A DNA stretch of 64,000 bases. It comes from Ponticaulis sp. (lineage in GTDB: Bacteria; Pseudomonadota; Alphaproteobacteria; Caulobacterales; Hyphomonadaceae). Under the pieces are notes generated by a model. It was not told the origin of the DNA. It ran no database searches and saw only the letters and a program-made list of their open reading frames with translations. Where the stretch lies: NCBI GenBank assembly GCA_002723155.1, contig PBNO01000015.1, forward strand, positions 186,001 through 250,000, written 5' to 3'. The position numbers were made by a program, and so were the translations under genes. Shown here piece by piece: positions 8,614 to 16,989 of the stretch (position 1 is its first letter; each line of letters starts with the position of its first letter).

Positions 8614-8982
8614 ATGAAACTCATCACCCTCGCAGCCATTTCAGGCGCTGCATTCCTCGCCGCTGGCTGTGTCATCATCGACGCCGACTCAGACGGCTAC
8701 AGCTCTCACTATTCATCCCATGATGACCGCGTCTATAGCGCAGATGTCTCTGGCGACACCGTCACAGTACGCGTTCCATCTAACGGTTGCACAGACAAAT
8801 CCTATTTTGAGGTCGATGTGGACCGTGAAGACCACAACACATTCTATGTCGAGTTCGAGCGCGAACGCGAAGATCATTGCCGTGCACTCATGCCGGAAGG
8901 CGTTGAGCTGGTTTACAGCTTCTCCGAGCTCGGCATTCCAGCAGGTGCATCCGTAGTGATTGAAAATCCGGTCGGTCGCTGA
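8614..8982 (+). CDS. Small acidic lipoprotein, unknown function
   Basis: A 122-residue protein with signal peptide and lipobox LAAGC (Cys20), so probably anchored in the outer membrane. The ATG at 8614 is preferred to a TTG at 8572 that lies inside the palindrome. The mature part is short and charged, with a Ser/Tyr/His run (SSHYSSHDD), two further cysteines and an FEREREDHC patch; a single beta-rich domain seems likely. No family recognised. The gene is alone between the operator-promoter and the PhyH gene and appears to be specifically regulated. Confidence 0.8.
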   Translation: MKLITLAAISGAAFLAAGCVIIDADSDGYSSHYSSHDDRVYSADVSGDTVTVRVPSNGCTDKSYFEVDVDREDHNTFYVEFEREREDHCRALMPEGVELVYSFSELGIPAGASVVIENPVGR

Positions 8983-8997
8983 TTAGATCAGCTCATC

Positions 8998-9663
8998 TTG
9001 AGCACCGATTTTGTCACAAAAGGCTATCATTGGGCTCGGCAGGCGTTATCGCCCGCCGAGCTTTTGCGTCTGGCCAATTGGGTCGATAAAAATCATGGCG
9101 GTGCGGGCACACGGCACGTCAGAATAGATAGCATCAAGGATCTGCTTGCGCCCACAGGAACCGTCGGTGCTTTTGCGGATAAATTGCTGCCGGCAGGCCG
9201 CCCGGTTCGTGTGACGGTCTTCAATAAATCAAATGACCAGAACTGGCTGGTACCATGGCATCAGGACCGGGTCATTGCTGTTCGCCACAGACACGATCTC
9301 GCTGGCTTTTCTGCGTGGACCAAACAAGACGATTACTGGCACTGCGAGCCACCGATTGAAGCCATCAAGAAAAGCCTCTTCATCCGGATGCATCTTGACG
9401 ACCTGACCATTGAGAACGGAGCAATGCAGCTGGCCTCAGCCAGCCATCTGAATGGCTTCGTACCCGCCGGGAGTGCCAGGGAAGTTGCCGAAGGGTGCGA
9501 GATCGACGCGGGCGAATGCAAAGCTGGCGATCTGCTCGCGTGCAACAGCCTAATCCTCCACCGATCGGGAAAGTCAAAATCCAATGCGCGGCGTAGAACT
9601 ATCAGGATCGACTATTCAGCCTTCGATCTGCCAGAACCGCTGGAATGGGCGATTGAGCGCTAG
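8998..9663 (+). CDS. Phytanoyl-CoA dioxygenase (PhyH) family protein
   Basis: Predicted Fe(II)/2-oxoglutarate-dependent oxygenase of 221 residues. The metal-binding triad is visible as His88-x-Asp90 in VPWHQDRV and His188 in [10 protein letters not shown], with an Arg about 15 residues on (RRTIRIDYS) suited to hold 2-oxoglutarate. The start is a TTG with no convincing ribosome site, so the N-terminus is uncertain. It converges on pdxH, the two stop codons interleaving in CTAG at 9660-9663. Substrate unknown. Confidence 0.85.
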   Translation: MSTDFVTKGYHWARQALSPAELLRLANWVDKNHGGAGTRHVRIDSIKDLLAPTGTVGAFADKLLPAGRPVRVTVFNKSNDQNWLVPWHQDRVIAVRHRHDLAGFSAWTKQDDYWHCEPPIEAIKKSLFIRMHLDDLTIENGAMQLASASHLNGFVPAGSAREVAEGCEIDAGECKAGDLLACNSLILHRSGKSKSNARRRTIRIDYSAFDLPEPLEWAIER

Positions 9664-10334
9664 GGAAATAACCGTGTCGTGGTCCACGGTGCGTCCTCAT
9701 TCTCTCTACGAAACACCAGACGGTCATGCAGACGGAATGGCCGGTCACGCCAGAACTCGATCTCGACCGGCTTCAGCCGGAACCCTGACCAGTGCGGCGG
9801 ACGCGGCACTTTACCAAGGCCGAACTTGGTCGCGTATTGCGCCACACGTTTTTCGAGCGCAAAGCGCCCCTCCATCGGGCGAGATTGTTCGCTTGCCCAT
9901 GCGCCGATGCGGCTGTCACGCGCGCGGGACTGGAAATACGCATCAGCTTCGTCATCGCTGACAAGCTCGACCTCACCGCGGACACGGACAGACCGGCGAA
10001 GCGATTTCCAATGGAAGCACAGCGCAGCCTTTTTCTGGCCGATTAGCTCGCCGCCTTTGGCGCTTTCAAGATTGGTGTACCAGACAAAGCCGTCCTGATC
10101 GGCGCTCTTCAACAGCACCATGCGAACGTTCGGCAGACCGTCGGCATCGACTGTCGCAAGAGACATAGCATTCGCATCGTTCACTTCGGACTTCACCGCT
10201 GTTTCCAGCCAGTCCGCGAATAGGTCGAAAGGGTTCTCTTTTGCGAAGAACACATGATCGTCCGCCGGAGCGTTTTCCTGATCTTTGTAATCCGGAGACG
10301 CCGGGATGATATCGTCAATTTTCTTGTCGGACAT
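9660..10334 (-). CDS. pdxH: Pyridoxamine 5'-phosphate oxidase
   Basis: FMN enzyme that makes pyridoxal 5'-phosphate. The ATG at 10334 gives 224 residues, the family length; the frame stays open upstream but that part overlaps the divergent gene. Typical segments: [43 protein letters not shown], and the C-terminal substrate region [18 protein letters not shown] with the final W...TRLFP. It is divergent from the cyclase gene, with 79 bases between the starts. Confidence 0.95.
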   Translation of the reverse strand: MSDKKIDDIIPASPDYKDQENAPADDHVFFAKENPFDLFADWLETAVKSEVNDANAMSLATVDADGLPNVRMVLLKSADQDGFVWYTNLESAKGGELIGQKKAALCFHWKSLRRSVRVRGEVELVSDDEADAYFQSRARDSRIGAWASEQSRPMEGRFALEKRVAQYATKFGLGKVPRPPHWSGFRLKPVEIEFWRDRPFRLHDRLVFRRENEDAPWTTTRLFP

Positions 10335-10413
10335 GTGAACTTTCCTGCGATACTGTCGCCTTGACTGAATGTGTGCGCGGTTCCACACAAGGACAAGTCT
10401 GAAGGAACGGATT

Positions 10414-11073
10414 ATGCCGCGATATATCGACCTCTCGCACGCTATCGAAGAAGGCATGGTGACCTATAAAGGCCTGCCAGCACCCATCATCTGCGATTGG
10501 ATGAGCTTTGTGAAATCGCACGGCAAATATGCCGAAGGCACGGAGTTCTCCATGCAATGGATATCCATGCACGGAAACACCGGCACGTATCTGGATGTGC
10601 CGCGTCATCGATACCGCGAAGGTCATGATATGTGCGGGCTGAGCCTTGAGCGTGTGTCATCCGTTGAGGCGCTGTGCGTGAATGTGACCGCGGCGCCGAA
10701 CCGCGATATCGGGCTGTCATGGTTCGAGCATCTGAACGTTGCAGGCAAAGCCGTACTGATCCGTACCGACTGGTCACACAAATTCGGGACGGACGCTTAT
10801 TTCGAAGAGCACCCATTCCTCAGCCGCGAAGCCGCAGCCTGGCTGCGAGACGAAGGCGCAGCGCTCGTCGGGATAGACAGCTTCAATATCGACAATGTGG
10901 ATGGCGGCGAGCGCCCTGTGCACTCTATTCTCCTCGGCGCCGAGATTCCGATTGTCGAGCATCTGACCAATCTGGCCGAGCTGCCGCATGACGGCTTCCT
11001 GTTTTCCGCTGTACCGCCGAAAATTAAAGAGGTCGGCACCTTTCCAGTGCGCGCTCATGCCATTATGGATTGA
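10414..11073 (+). CDS. Cyclase family metal-dependent hydrolase (kynurenine formamidase-like)
   Basis: A 219-residue member of the cyclase/KynB superfamily (Mn or Zn hydrolases). The metal motif [13 protein letters not shown] near 51-63 is the family's HxGTHxDxPxH signature with Asn in place of the usual Thr/His, and [17 protein letters not shown] at the C-terminus is typical. The ATG at 10414 is used because AAGGA precedes it; the frame is open further up. No other tryptophan-degradation gene is nearby, so kynurenine formamidase is only one possibility. aroC follows after 28 bases. Confidence 0.85.
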   Translation: MPRYIDLSHAIEEGMVTYKGLPAPIICDWMSFVKSHGKYAEGTEFSMQWISMHGNTGTYLDVPRHRYREGHDMCGLSLERVSSVEALCVNVTAAPNRDIGLSWFEHLNVAGKAVLIRTDWSHKFGTDAYFEEHPFLSREAAAWLRDEGAALVGIDSFNIDNVDGGERPVHSILLGAEIPIVEHLTNLAELPHDGFLFSAVPPKIKEVGTFPVRAHAIMD

Positions 11074-11101
11074 CCGGAAATCAGCACGGTAGCCAGGTCA
11101 C

Positions 11102-12202
11102 ATGTCGCATAACACGTTCGGTCATCTTTTTCGGGTCACAACCTGGGGCGAAAGCCATGGTCCAGCTATTGGCTGTGTAGTTGACGGATGTCCTGGCGGC
11201 GTACGCGTCGATGTGGAAGATATCCAGAAATATCTGGACCTGCGCAAGCCGGGCACATCGCGTTTTGTGACGCAGCGTCGCGAGCCGGATCAGGTCAAAA
11301 TCCTCTCTGGCGTCTTCAATGATGACCAGACTGAAGAAAAATTCGGCGGACAGGTCACCACGGGTACGCCGATCTGCCTGATGATTGAAAATGTCGACCA
11401 GCGCTCCAAAGACTATGGCGATATTCGTGATCGTTATCGCCCGGGCCATGCCGACTTCACCTATGACGAAAAATACGGCGTGCGCGACTATCGTGGTGGT
11501 GGACGCTCATCTGCCCGCGAAACAGCATCACGCGTTGCAGCGGGTGCAATCGCTCGCGCCGTACTGGGCCCTGACATCAAAATCCGCGCGGCACTTGTCC
11601 AGATTGGCGAGCACAAGATTGATCGCGCGAAGTGGGACTGGGCTGAAACAGAGAAGAATGCATTCTGGTGCCCTGACGCAGACACAGCAAAGACCTGGGA
11701 AACCTATCTCGACGAGATTCGTAAGTCCGGTTCCTCCGTTGGCGCCGTCATTGAAGTCGTTGCTGAAGGCGTTCCTCCAGGCTGGGGCGCGCCGATCTAT
11801 GGCAAGCTCGATTCAGACCTCGCTATGGCAATGATGTCGATCAACGCTGTGAAAGGCGTCGAGATTGGTGCCGGCATGGATGCAGCCGAACTCACCGGCG
11901 AAGCAAACGCTGACGAAATGCGTGCAGGCAATGAAGGTCCGCGTTTCCTTTCCAACAATAATGGTGGCATTCTGGGCGGTATCTCGTCCGGCCAGCCCAT
12001 TGTGGCCCGCTTCTCTGTGAAGCCGACCTCCTCCATTCTCACGACCCGCAAATCCGTGACCCGCGACGGACAGGATGTCGATGTAATGACGAAGGGCCGC
12101 CATGATCCATGCGTTGGCATTCGCGCCGCACCTGTTGCCGAGGCGATGATGGCCTGCGTACTGGCAGACCATAAACTCCGTCACAGAGGACAAATGGGCT
12201 GA
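11102..12202 (+). CDS. aroC: Chorismate synthase
   Basis: Last step of the shikimate pathway: converts EPSP to chorismate using reduced FMN. The 366 residues carry the three family signatures: [18 protein letters not shown] near 17-34, [20 protein letters not shown] near 113-132, and [10 protein letters not shown] near 306-315. The next gene overlaps the stop by one base (TGATG), suggesting coupling. Confidence 0.97.
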   Translation: MSHNTFGHLFRVTTWGESHGPAIGCVVDGCPGGVRVDVEDIQKYLDLRKPGTSRFVTQRREPDQVKILSGVFNDDQTEEKFGGQVTTGTPICLMIENVDQRSKDYGDIRDRYRPGHADFTYDEKYGVRDYRGGGRSSARETASRVAAGAIARAVLGPDIKIRAALVQIGEHKIDRAKWDWAETEKNAFWCPDADTAKTWETYLDEIRKSGSSVGAVIEVVAEGVPPGWGAPIYGKLDSDLAMAMMSINAVKGVEIGAGMDAAELTGEANADEMRAGNEGPRFLSNNNGGILGGISSGQPIVARFSVKPTSSILTTRKSVTRDGQDVDVMTKGRHDPCVGIRAAPVAEAMMACVLADHKLRHRGQMG

Positions 12203-12702
12203 TGTCAGGACGCACCTTCACGGCGGACTATGACAAGACCAATATTGCGACGCGTGTCTGGATACCTTTAGGCCTCGCTGCTGTGACTGGCATGACCGGT
12301 CTTCTGGCCGGCGTACCGGGCCTGTCCATCATTGCAGCGATACTGACCTTCGTCGCCCTGCGCTTCTGGCCTCTCACGCGATTTGATCGGCCTGCACTCA
12401 AGCTATCCGAAGATGGTGTCGAGATTGACGGCCTTGGCGCAGTGCGCTGGCGCGATATATCTGATGTGCGCGACGGTATGGTTCAGGTGAAAGCGGTGAA
12501 ACTTCCGGCGATCGACCTCAGCTTTACCCGTCCTATTCCGGATGTGTTTTCAGCCACGGCGGCAACGCGCCTGCGTCCCTGGGAAATCCGCATTTTCAAG
12601 CTGCGCCGCGACGGCAAAATCCGTCTCGATCTCTCAAAGCTCGAAGACACGCCGGAAGATGTGCGTGGCGCGTTCCGCTATTTCATGTCGGGCAATGCCT
12701 GA
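12202..12702 (+). CDS. Membrane protein of unknown function
   Basis: A 166-residue protein coupled to aroC by a one-base stop/start overlap. Two hydrophobic segments (about 20-38 and 40-57) are followed by a soluble beta-rich domain with VEIDGLGAVRWRDISDV, reminiscent of PH-like domains of small membrane proteins (bPH/STM3941 type), though this is a resemblance only. It ends 4 bases before the convergent DUF924 gene. Confidence 0.8.
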   Translation: MSGRTFTADYDKTNIATRVWIPLGLAAVTGMTGLLAGVPGLSIIAAILTFVALRFWPLTRFDRPALKLSEDGVEIDGLGAVRWRDISDVRDGMVQVKAVKLPAIDLSFTRPIPDVFSATAATRLRPWEIRIFKLRRDGKIRLDLSKLEDTPEDVRGAFRYFMSGNA

Positions 12703-12706
12703 ACGC

Positions 12707-13258
12707 TTAAGCGCCGAAGCCGCCAGATTTCATATAGGCTTTTTCAGCCTCGGTGGTTTCACGGCCCAACATCTTGTTCCGATGCGGGAAACGTCCGAAG
12801 CGCGCTATCGCGTCCATATGAACCAGCGCAAAATAGTAATGCTCGCGTGAGTTCAACGGACGCAGCAGATCGCAACATAACTGCTGGTCGGCCAGATCTT
12901 CTGAATGCATGAATGGCAGATAGAAGAAGTTCCGCGTCGGCATCATCTGCGTTTTGTCATCGCCACGTTCGATAGCCACGCGTGCAAGGTCCAGCGCTTT
13001 TGCGTCGGTGGAGAACTGCTTGGCATCACCGCGAAAGATATTACGCGGAATCTGGTCCAATAGAATAATGAGCGAAAGCATTCCCGAGGCGGTATCCGCC
13101 CAGCTGTCCAGCTCACCTGCAGCGCCCTTCTCCCATAGCGCTTCATAAGCGCGGCATTTCTCATCGAATGCCTCACCGCCGCTGAACCATTTGGACGGTC
13201 CGGCGCTCAGCCAGAAATCAAGAAAGTCGATTGCGTCTTTATTATCGGCTGCGGTCAT
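12707..13258 (-). CDS. DUF924 family protein
   Basis: A 183-residue soluble helical protein with the DUF924 marks: FWLSAGPSKWFSGG, IILLDQIPRNIFRGDAKQF, FFYLPFMHSEDLADQQ and DAIARFGRFPHRN. The ATG at 13258 is preferred over one at 13276 because it forms an ATGA overlap with the stop of the upstream methyltransferase. The family's function is unknown; a TPR-like fold has been described. Confidence 0.92.
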   Translation of the reverse strand: MTAADNKDAIDFLDFWLSAGPSKWFSGGEAFDEKCRAYEALWEKGAAGELDSWADTASGMLSLIILLDQIPRNIFRGDAKQFSTDAKALDLARVAIERGDDKTQMMPTRNFFYLPFMHSEDLADQQLCCDLLRPLNSREHYYFALVHMDAIARFGRFPHRNKMLGRETTEAEKAYMKSGGFGA

Positions 13259-14328
13259 GCGTCGGGCTTTTTCCAAGTTTGAATTTTAGTGAGGAACACC
13301 GGATCAGGCTCTGATGGTTCAAGGCCGGCTTCGGAAAACAGCTTTCCGAAATCCTCGGTGAGATAGTGTTTATAATAGGGTTCGTGGAAGCCTTCCGGAA
13401 AATATTCAAGAAGACCATCCATCTCCGGTGTGTCGCCAAGCTGGATTGAGTCCGCAAAAACAAAGCTTCCACCTGGCTTCAGAACGCGGGCAATATCTTT
13501 GGCCACGACGGGGCGCACTTTCGGCGGCAGCTCGTGAAAGAGATAAATGCTGACAATGATATCCTGCGATGCATCCGGCAGCGGCATGGCTTCGGCCTGA
13601 CCCTGAATAATCTCCGCAGACTTCCACTGACGGACTTCGTCTTTGGCTTTCTCTGTATAATTTGGCGACAGATCGAGCCCTGTTGCGTTAAGGCGCGGAA
13701 ACGCATCCATCACACTGGCAAGAAAACGGCCCGTGCCACATGCCAGATCCAGCAGCTGCGTCTGGCGTTGGTCTCGGCCCTTCATGAGCTTTGCAATCTC
13801 GCCCAGCACGCAGCGCCGCATTACATCGGCAGAGCCGGTGAAAAGCACCTCGACCTGTGTGTCGTAAATATCGGCGCTCTCATCAGAGAACCAGCCACCA
13901 GATTGATAGTGAAAGTTCTGGCGGTAATAGGCCGGATAATTGCCCGTCCGCGTTTCCTCGCGTACTTCCGTGCCATTACGCTCAAGCCGGCGCTTATTCA
14001 CCGCATCAGCATCTTTCAAAAATAAGCGTGAACGCCGCAGAGCTGCGGGAAGCTGAGAAGGCTGCGCATCACGCGGGCGCGGATATAACCCCGCTTCGAT
14101 GTTTGCCAGATCGCGCTGATAGGCTTTGAAGAATTCGCGGCGCATCGCCTTAAAGCTCGGCTGACCGCTGGCAGGCTTAAATGCAGGTTCATCAGGTCGT
14201 GAGAAACCGCCCATATTCCGGCGAAGCAGCGCATAATGACCGGAATACCAGAGCGTGCGAACACCCTGCCCGGCGACATATTTTGCCGTACTCAGCGCGC
14301 GAAGCGGATTGCGAGGACTCTCAGCCAT
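13255..14328 (-). CDS. Class I SAM-dependent methyltransferase
   Basis: A 357-residue protein with an extra N-terminal region of about 170 residues and a C-terminal Rossmann methyltransferase domain: motif I LLDLACGTGRFL, then ATGLDLSPNYTEKAKDE, AEAMPLPDASQDIIV and VLKPGGSFVFADS. The N-terminal part (NYPAYYRQNFHYQSGGWFSDESADIYD) is typical of a group often seen in alphaproteobacteria and cyanobacteria. Target unknown. It forms a two-gene unit with the DUF924 gene, 52 bases from tlyA, which lies upstream on the same strand. Confidence 0.9.
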   Translation of the reverse strand: MAESPRNPLRALSTAKYVAGQGVRTLWYSGHYALLRRNMGGFSRPDEPAFKPASGQPSFKAMRREFFKAYQRDLANIEAGLYPRPRDAQPSQLPAALRRSRLFLKDADAVNKRRLERNGTEVREETRTGNYPAYYRQNFHYQSGGWFSDESADIYDTQVEVLFTGSADVMRRCVLGEIAKLMKGRDQRQTQLLDLACGTGRFLASVMDAFPRLNATGLDLSPNYTEKAKDEVRQWKSAEIIQGQAEAMPLPDASQDIIVSIYLFHELPPKVRPVVAKDIARVLKPGGSFVFADSIQLGDTPEMDGLLEYFPEGFHEPYYKHYLTEDFGKLFSEAGLEPSEPDPVFLTKIQTWKKPDA

Positions 14329-14380
14329 GGCTTTTCTCTCCTGAGAGAAGATATGGCGTTTTTAACCGCTTTGGGAAGCC

Positions 14381-15115
14381 TCAGCTTTTAATGGCGTACA
14401 CCAGCCATTCCTGATTGCCATCACTGCCCGTAACAGGTGATGGCTCCCAGCCTTTTAGCTTGAAGCCATTTGCCACCAGCCAGTCTGAGAAGGCCTGCTT
14501 TGCAACGTCCACAGCCTCAATATCTGTCACGATACCGCCCTTGCCGACAGCCTTACGACCGACCTGAAATTGCGGTTTGAAGAGCAAAAGCGCCAGACCG
14601 CCCGGTTTCACAAATGATACTGCCGGATCGAGAACCTTCTCCAGGCCGATAAAGCTCGCATCACAAACCAGAAGATCAATCTCACGATCAATCTGTTCGG
14701 ACGTCAGTTTGCGCGCATCCAGTTGCTCATACAGCGTGATGCGCGGATCTTCGGGGAGACTTGGGTGGAACTGGTCTGTGCCCACATCTACCGAGATAAC
14801 ATGCGCTGCACCGGCTTCCAGCAGCACTTGTGTAAAGCCGCCTGTCGAGCAGCCGACATCAAGACAGTTTAGCCCGCTAGCATCGACGCCAAACACATCC
14901 AGCGCGCCTTTGAGCTTCAGAGCCGCGCGAGAGACATAAGGATGTGCGCGCTCGGCATGAATGATGTCGTCCTCGCCGACTTTCAGGCTGGCCTTCGTCA
15001 CGACGGTGCCATTCACCGTTACCTTGCCCGCGCTGATCGCGGCTTGCGCGTCCGATCGGGTCGCTAAAGACCCGCTATCAACAAGAAACTTATCAAGGCG
15101 CACACGTTCAGACAT
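14381..15115 (-). CDS. tlyA: TlyA family rRNA 2'-O-methyltransferase (haemolysin A family)
   Basis: A 244-residue protein with an N-terminal S4 RNA-binding domain (RLDKFLVDSGSLATRSDAQ, SAGKVTVNGTVVTKA) and a FtsJ-like methyltransferase domain: SRAALKLKGALDVF, CLDVGCSTGGFTQVLLEAGA, LVCDASFIGLEKVL and LFKPQFQVG. TlyA methylates cytidine 2'-O positions in 16S and 23S rRNA in mycobacteria; length and domains match. A terminator-like hairpin separates it from the 45-codon gene upstream. Confidence 0.93.
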   Translation of the reverse strand: MSERVRLDKFLVDSGSLATRSDAQAAISAGKVTVNGTVVTKASLKVGEDDIIHAERAHPYVSRAALKLKGALDVFGVDASGLNCLDVGCSTGGFTQVLLEAGAAHVISVDVGTDQFHPSLPEDPRITLYEQLDARKLTSEQIDREIDLLVCDASFIGLEKVLDPAVSFVKPGGLALLLFKPQFQVGRKAVGKGGIVTDIEAVDVAKQAFSDWLVANGFKLKGWEPSPVTGSDGNQEWLVYAIKS

Positions 15116-15159
15116 TCAGCCTGTTTACGCGCTCTTTCAAAAATGGAAATGGGCAGAAA

Positions 15160-15187
15160 TGAAAATGGGCGACCCTTGAGGCCGCCC
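15160..15187 (-). terminator. Probable terminator after the 45-codon gene
   Basis: Read leftward, GGGCGGCC / GGTCGCCC (one A-C mismatch) around a 5-base loop, then ATTTTC. It separates the small gene from tlyA. An AT-rich run on its other flank could also serve the plus strand. Confidence 0.5.
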
Positions 15188-15228
15188 AATAATTTTTCTT
15201 ATTATCACCCAGAACGCCTCAGCGGAGG

Positions 15229-15366
15229 TTAGTCCTCGAAAAGATCGCTCCACATAGCTTCACGGCTAACGCGCATCGCTTCAATCACGACTGCGAGCCC
15301 CGCGAGGCAAAGAACCATCAGAGGTGCAGCAGGCTGCTGCACCGCATTCACCATCACATCAATCAT
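15229..15366 (-). CDS. Small membrane protein, 45 residues
   Basis: Short frame ATG (15366) to TAA (15229). GGGAGAGAG lies just before the start, a strong ribosome site. The product begins MIDVMVNAVQQPAAPLM, has a hydrophobic stretch LMVLCLAGLAVVIEAM and ends acidic (WSDLFED), so a single membrane-bound helix. Own terminator downstream. No family recognised; the ribosome site and terminator are the main support. Confidence 0.6.
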   Translation of the reverse strand: MIDVMVNAVQQPAAPLMVLCLAGLAVVIEAMRVSREAMWSDLFED

Positions 15367-15498
15367 TTTTCACTCTCTCCCTCGGAGTGTAGACAGAGTA
15401 ATGTGAAGGCTCTTAATGAAGGGTATTCAAAGCGAAGATTCAGGCGAATAAAATTACTGCAAAAGTATCTGATTTTATTCACTTTTTGATAACTAAAA

Positions 15499-15515
15499 CC
15501 GGCAGATTTTGCCGG
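15499..15515 (+). promoter_or_regulatory. Leader hairpin ahead of the HD hydrolase
   Basis: CCGGCA / TGCCGG with a 5-base loop. The TTG codon at 15509, the only conventional upstream start of the next gene, is buried in it, which argues against that start. Confidence 0.4.
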
Positions 15516-16138
15516 GTAGAACTGACCATTCGGAGGCTAAAATCGCACGTCAAAAAGCTCCCGCATCACGCGCCTGGCAGCGTATGCTCTCAGGTCGCAG
15601 ACTGGATCTTCTGGACCCGTCTCCGCTGGATATTGAGATCAGCGATATCGCCCACGGCCTCGCTCGCGTAGCGCGCTGGAACGGCCAAACGATTGGCGAA
15701 CATGCATTTTCTGTCGCCCAACACAGCCTTGTCGTCGAAGAAGTCTGCCGTGAGCTGTCACCCAAAATGACGCGTGAAGAGTGCATGGTCGCCCTGCTCC
15801 ATGACAGCCCTGAATATGTCATCGGTGATATGATCTCGCCATTCAAAGCGGTACTGGGTGAAGGTTACCGTACGTTCGAAGACAGGCTTGAACGCGCGAT
15901 TCATATTCGTTTCGGTTTACCACCCGTTACCGACAAAAAATTGAAAAAGCTGATTAAGAGAGCCGATCACATCAGTGCATGGCTGGAAGCGGTTCAGCTA
16001 GCGGGGTTCTCCGAAGCCGAGGCTGACGAGATTTTCGGCGCACCTGAAGTCCATTCCGAGATGCGTCTCACGCCAATGCCCGCCATGGAAGCCCAAGCAA
16101 AGTTCGTAGAACGCTTCAAAGCGCTTCAGGCCAGCTGA
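15509..16138 (+). CDS. HD-domain phosphohydrolase (YfbR-like, 5'-deoxynucleotidase type)
   Basis: Predicted metal-dependent nucleotide phosphohydrolase. HD-domain residues: RVARWNGQT, EHAFSVAQHSLVVEEV, the HD pair in ALLHDSPEYVIGDM, and KRADHISAWLEAV, in the order found in YfbR-type proteins. The coordinates give the frame from a TTG, but the only good ribosome site, GGAGG at 15532-15536, points to codon 15542, which is ATC; initiation there would give 198 residues starting at the conserved ARQKAPASRAWQRML. The next in-frame ATG (15584) has no ribosome site. Function certain at family level, start unresolved. Confidence 0.88.
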   Translation: MPGRTDHSEAKIARQKAPASRAWQRMLSGRRLDLLDPSPLDIEISDIAHGLARVARWNGQTIGEHAFSVAQHSLVVEEVCRELSPKMTREECMVALLHDSPEYVIGDMISPFKAVLGEGYRTFEDRLERAIHIRFGLPPVTDKKLKKLIKRADHISAWLEAVQLAGFSEAEADEIFGAPEVHSEMRLTPMPAMEAQAKFVERFKALQAS

Positions 16139-16319
16139 ATGACGTCATATCGTCTTGAGAGGCTGATGCAGACTCATCAGTGCAATTCACTGTGAGTCTC
16201 GTTTTGCCGTATCCGGTCAGTTCAGCTTCGGCCTGCGGCTCGTCACCAGCGATTTTCATTGTGTAGAGACCTGCACAGATAATCACGAACAGGATGGCAG
16301 TTTCTACGGGCTTTCTCAT
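16116..16319 (-). CDS. Small single-span membrane or secreted protein, hypothetical
   Basis: A 67-residue frame that overlaps the end of the HD gene by 23 bases tail to tail. An N-terminal helix (ETAILFVIICAGLYTM) follows two basic residues, then a polar tail with one Cys. The ribosome site is weak (AGG). The hydrophobic start looks like a genuine signal anchor, but with no family recognised it could be a chance frame. Confidence 0.4.
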   Translation of the reverse strand: MRKPVETAILFVIICAGLYTMKIAGDEPQAEAELTGYGKTRLTVNCTDESASASQDDMTSFSWPEAL

Positions 16320-16452
16320 CAGAAGAACCTATTGCTCTGTTTTACATATTTATTTTAGCCTTCCGTTGCGTCAGAAATTACGGCAACGTATCCGGGCATC
16401 TGAACTTTGCCTCAGACGCGCAGGGGCGGGTATCCTTCGAACAGGGGAAGAC

Positions 16453-16989
16453 ATGACAATCTGGGTCAGTTCGCGCTTCCGAGCGCCGCCGCTTTCAGAC
16501 GAGATACGCCCAGTAAAAGTGGTGAGCCTTCTCGCCCCATGGGATGAATTCCCCGTCTTTCCTCATTTGGATGACGGCCAGCATTTAAGGCTGGCGTTCG
16601 AAGACGTTGAAGCAGATGACGAAACGCCCGATCCGCCAATGCCGGAACATGTTGAACAGCTGATCGAATTTATCAGCGATTGGGATCGTAATGACCCGAT
16701 CCTCATTCATTGCTGGGCCGGCGTCTCCCGCTCAACCGCATCTGCATTTATTACTGCGTGTCTTTTAAATCCGGATCGCGATGAGTCCGAGATCGCAGAC
16801 CTTCTGCGAGAGGCGTCCCCGACGGCCAAGCCGAACCGGCAGCTTGTGACATTTGCGGACTCTCTTCTTGGCCGCAACGGTCGTATGCTCAAGGCCGTCA
16901 TGACGATGAAACCGCATACTTACGCCGAAGACGCCGAACCATTCGCCTTGCCCACACAATTCGACGATGTGCGAGGTCACTGGGTATAA
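16453..16989 (+). CDS. Dual-specificity/tyrosine phosphatase-like protein
   Basis: A 178-residue protein with the cysteine-phosphatase P-loop HCWAGVSRSTA near 91-101 (C-x5-R), so predicted to hydrolyse phosphotyrosine or another phosphoester. An Asp-rich loop (DVEADDE) upstream may supply the general acid. ATG at 16453 follows GGGGAAG; the frame extends further up without a ribosome site. Its stop overlaps the nrtR start by one base (TAATG), so the two are made together. Such small phosphatases are frequent in alphaproteobacteria; the substrate is unknown. Confidence 0.88.
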   Translation: MTIWVSSRFRAPPLSDEIRPVKVVSLLAPWDEFPVFPHLDDGQHLRLAFEDVEADDETPDPPMPEHVEQLIEFISDWDRNDPILIHCWAGVSRSTASAFITACLLNPDRDESEIADLLREASPTAKPNRQLVTFADSLLGRNGRMLKAVMTMKPHTYAEDAEPFALPTQFDDVRGHWV

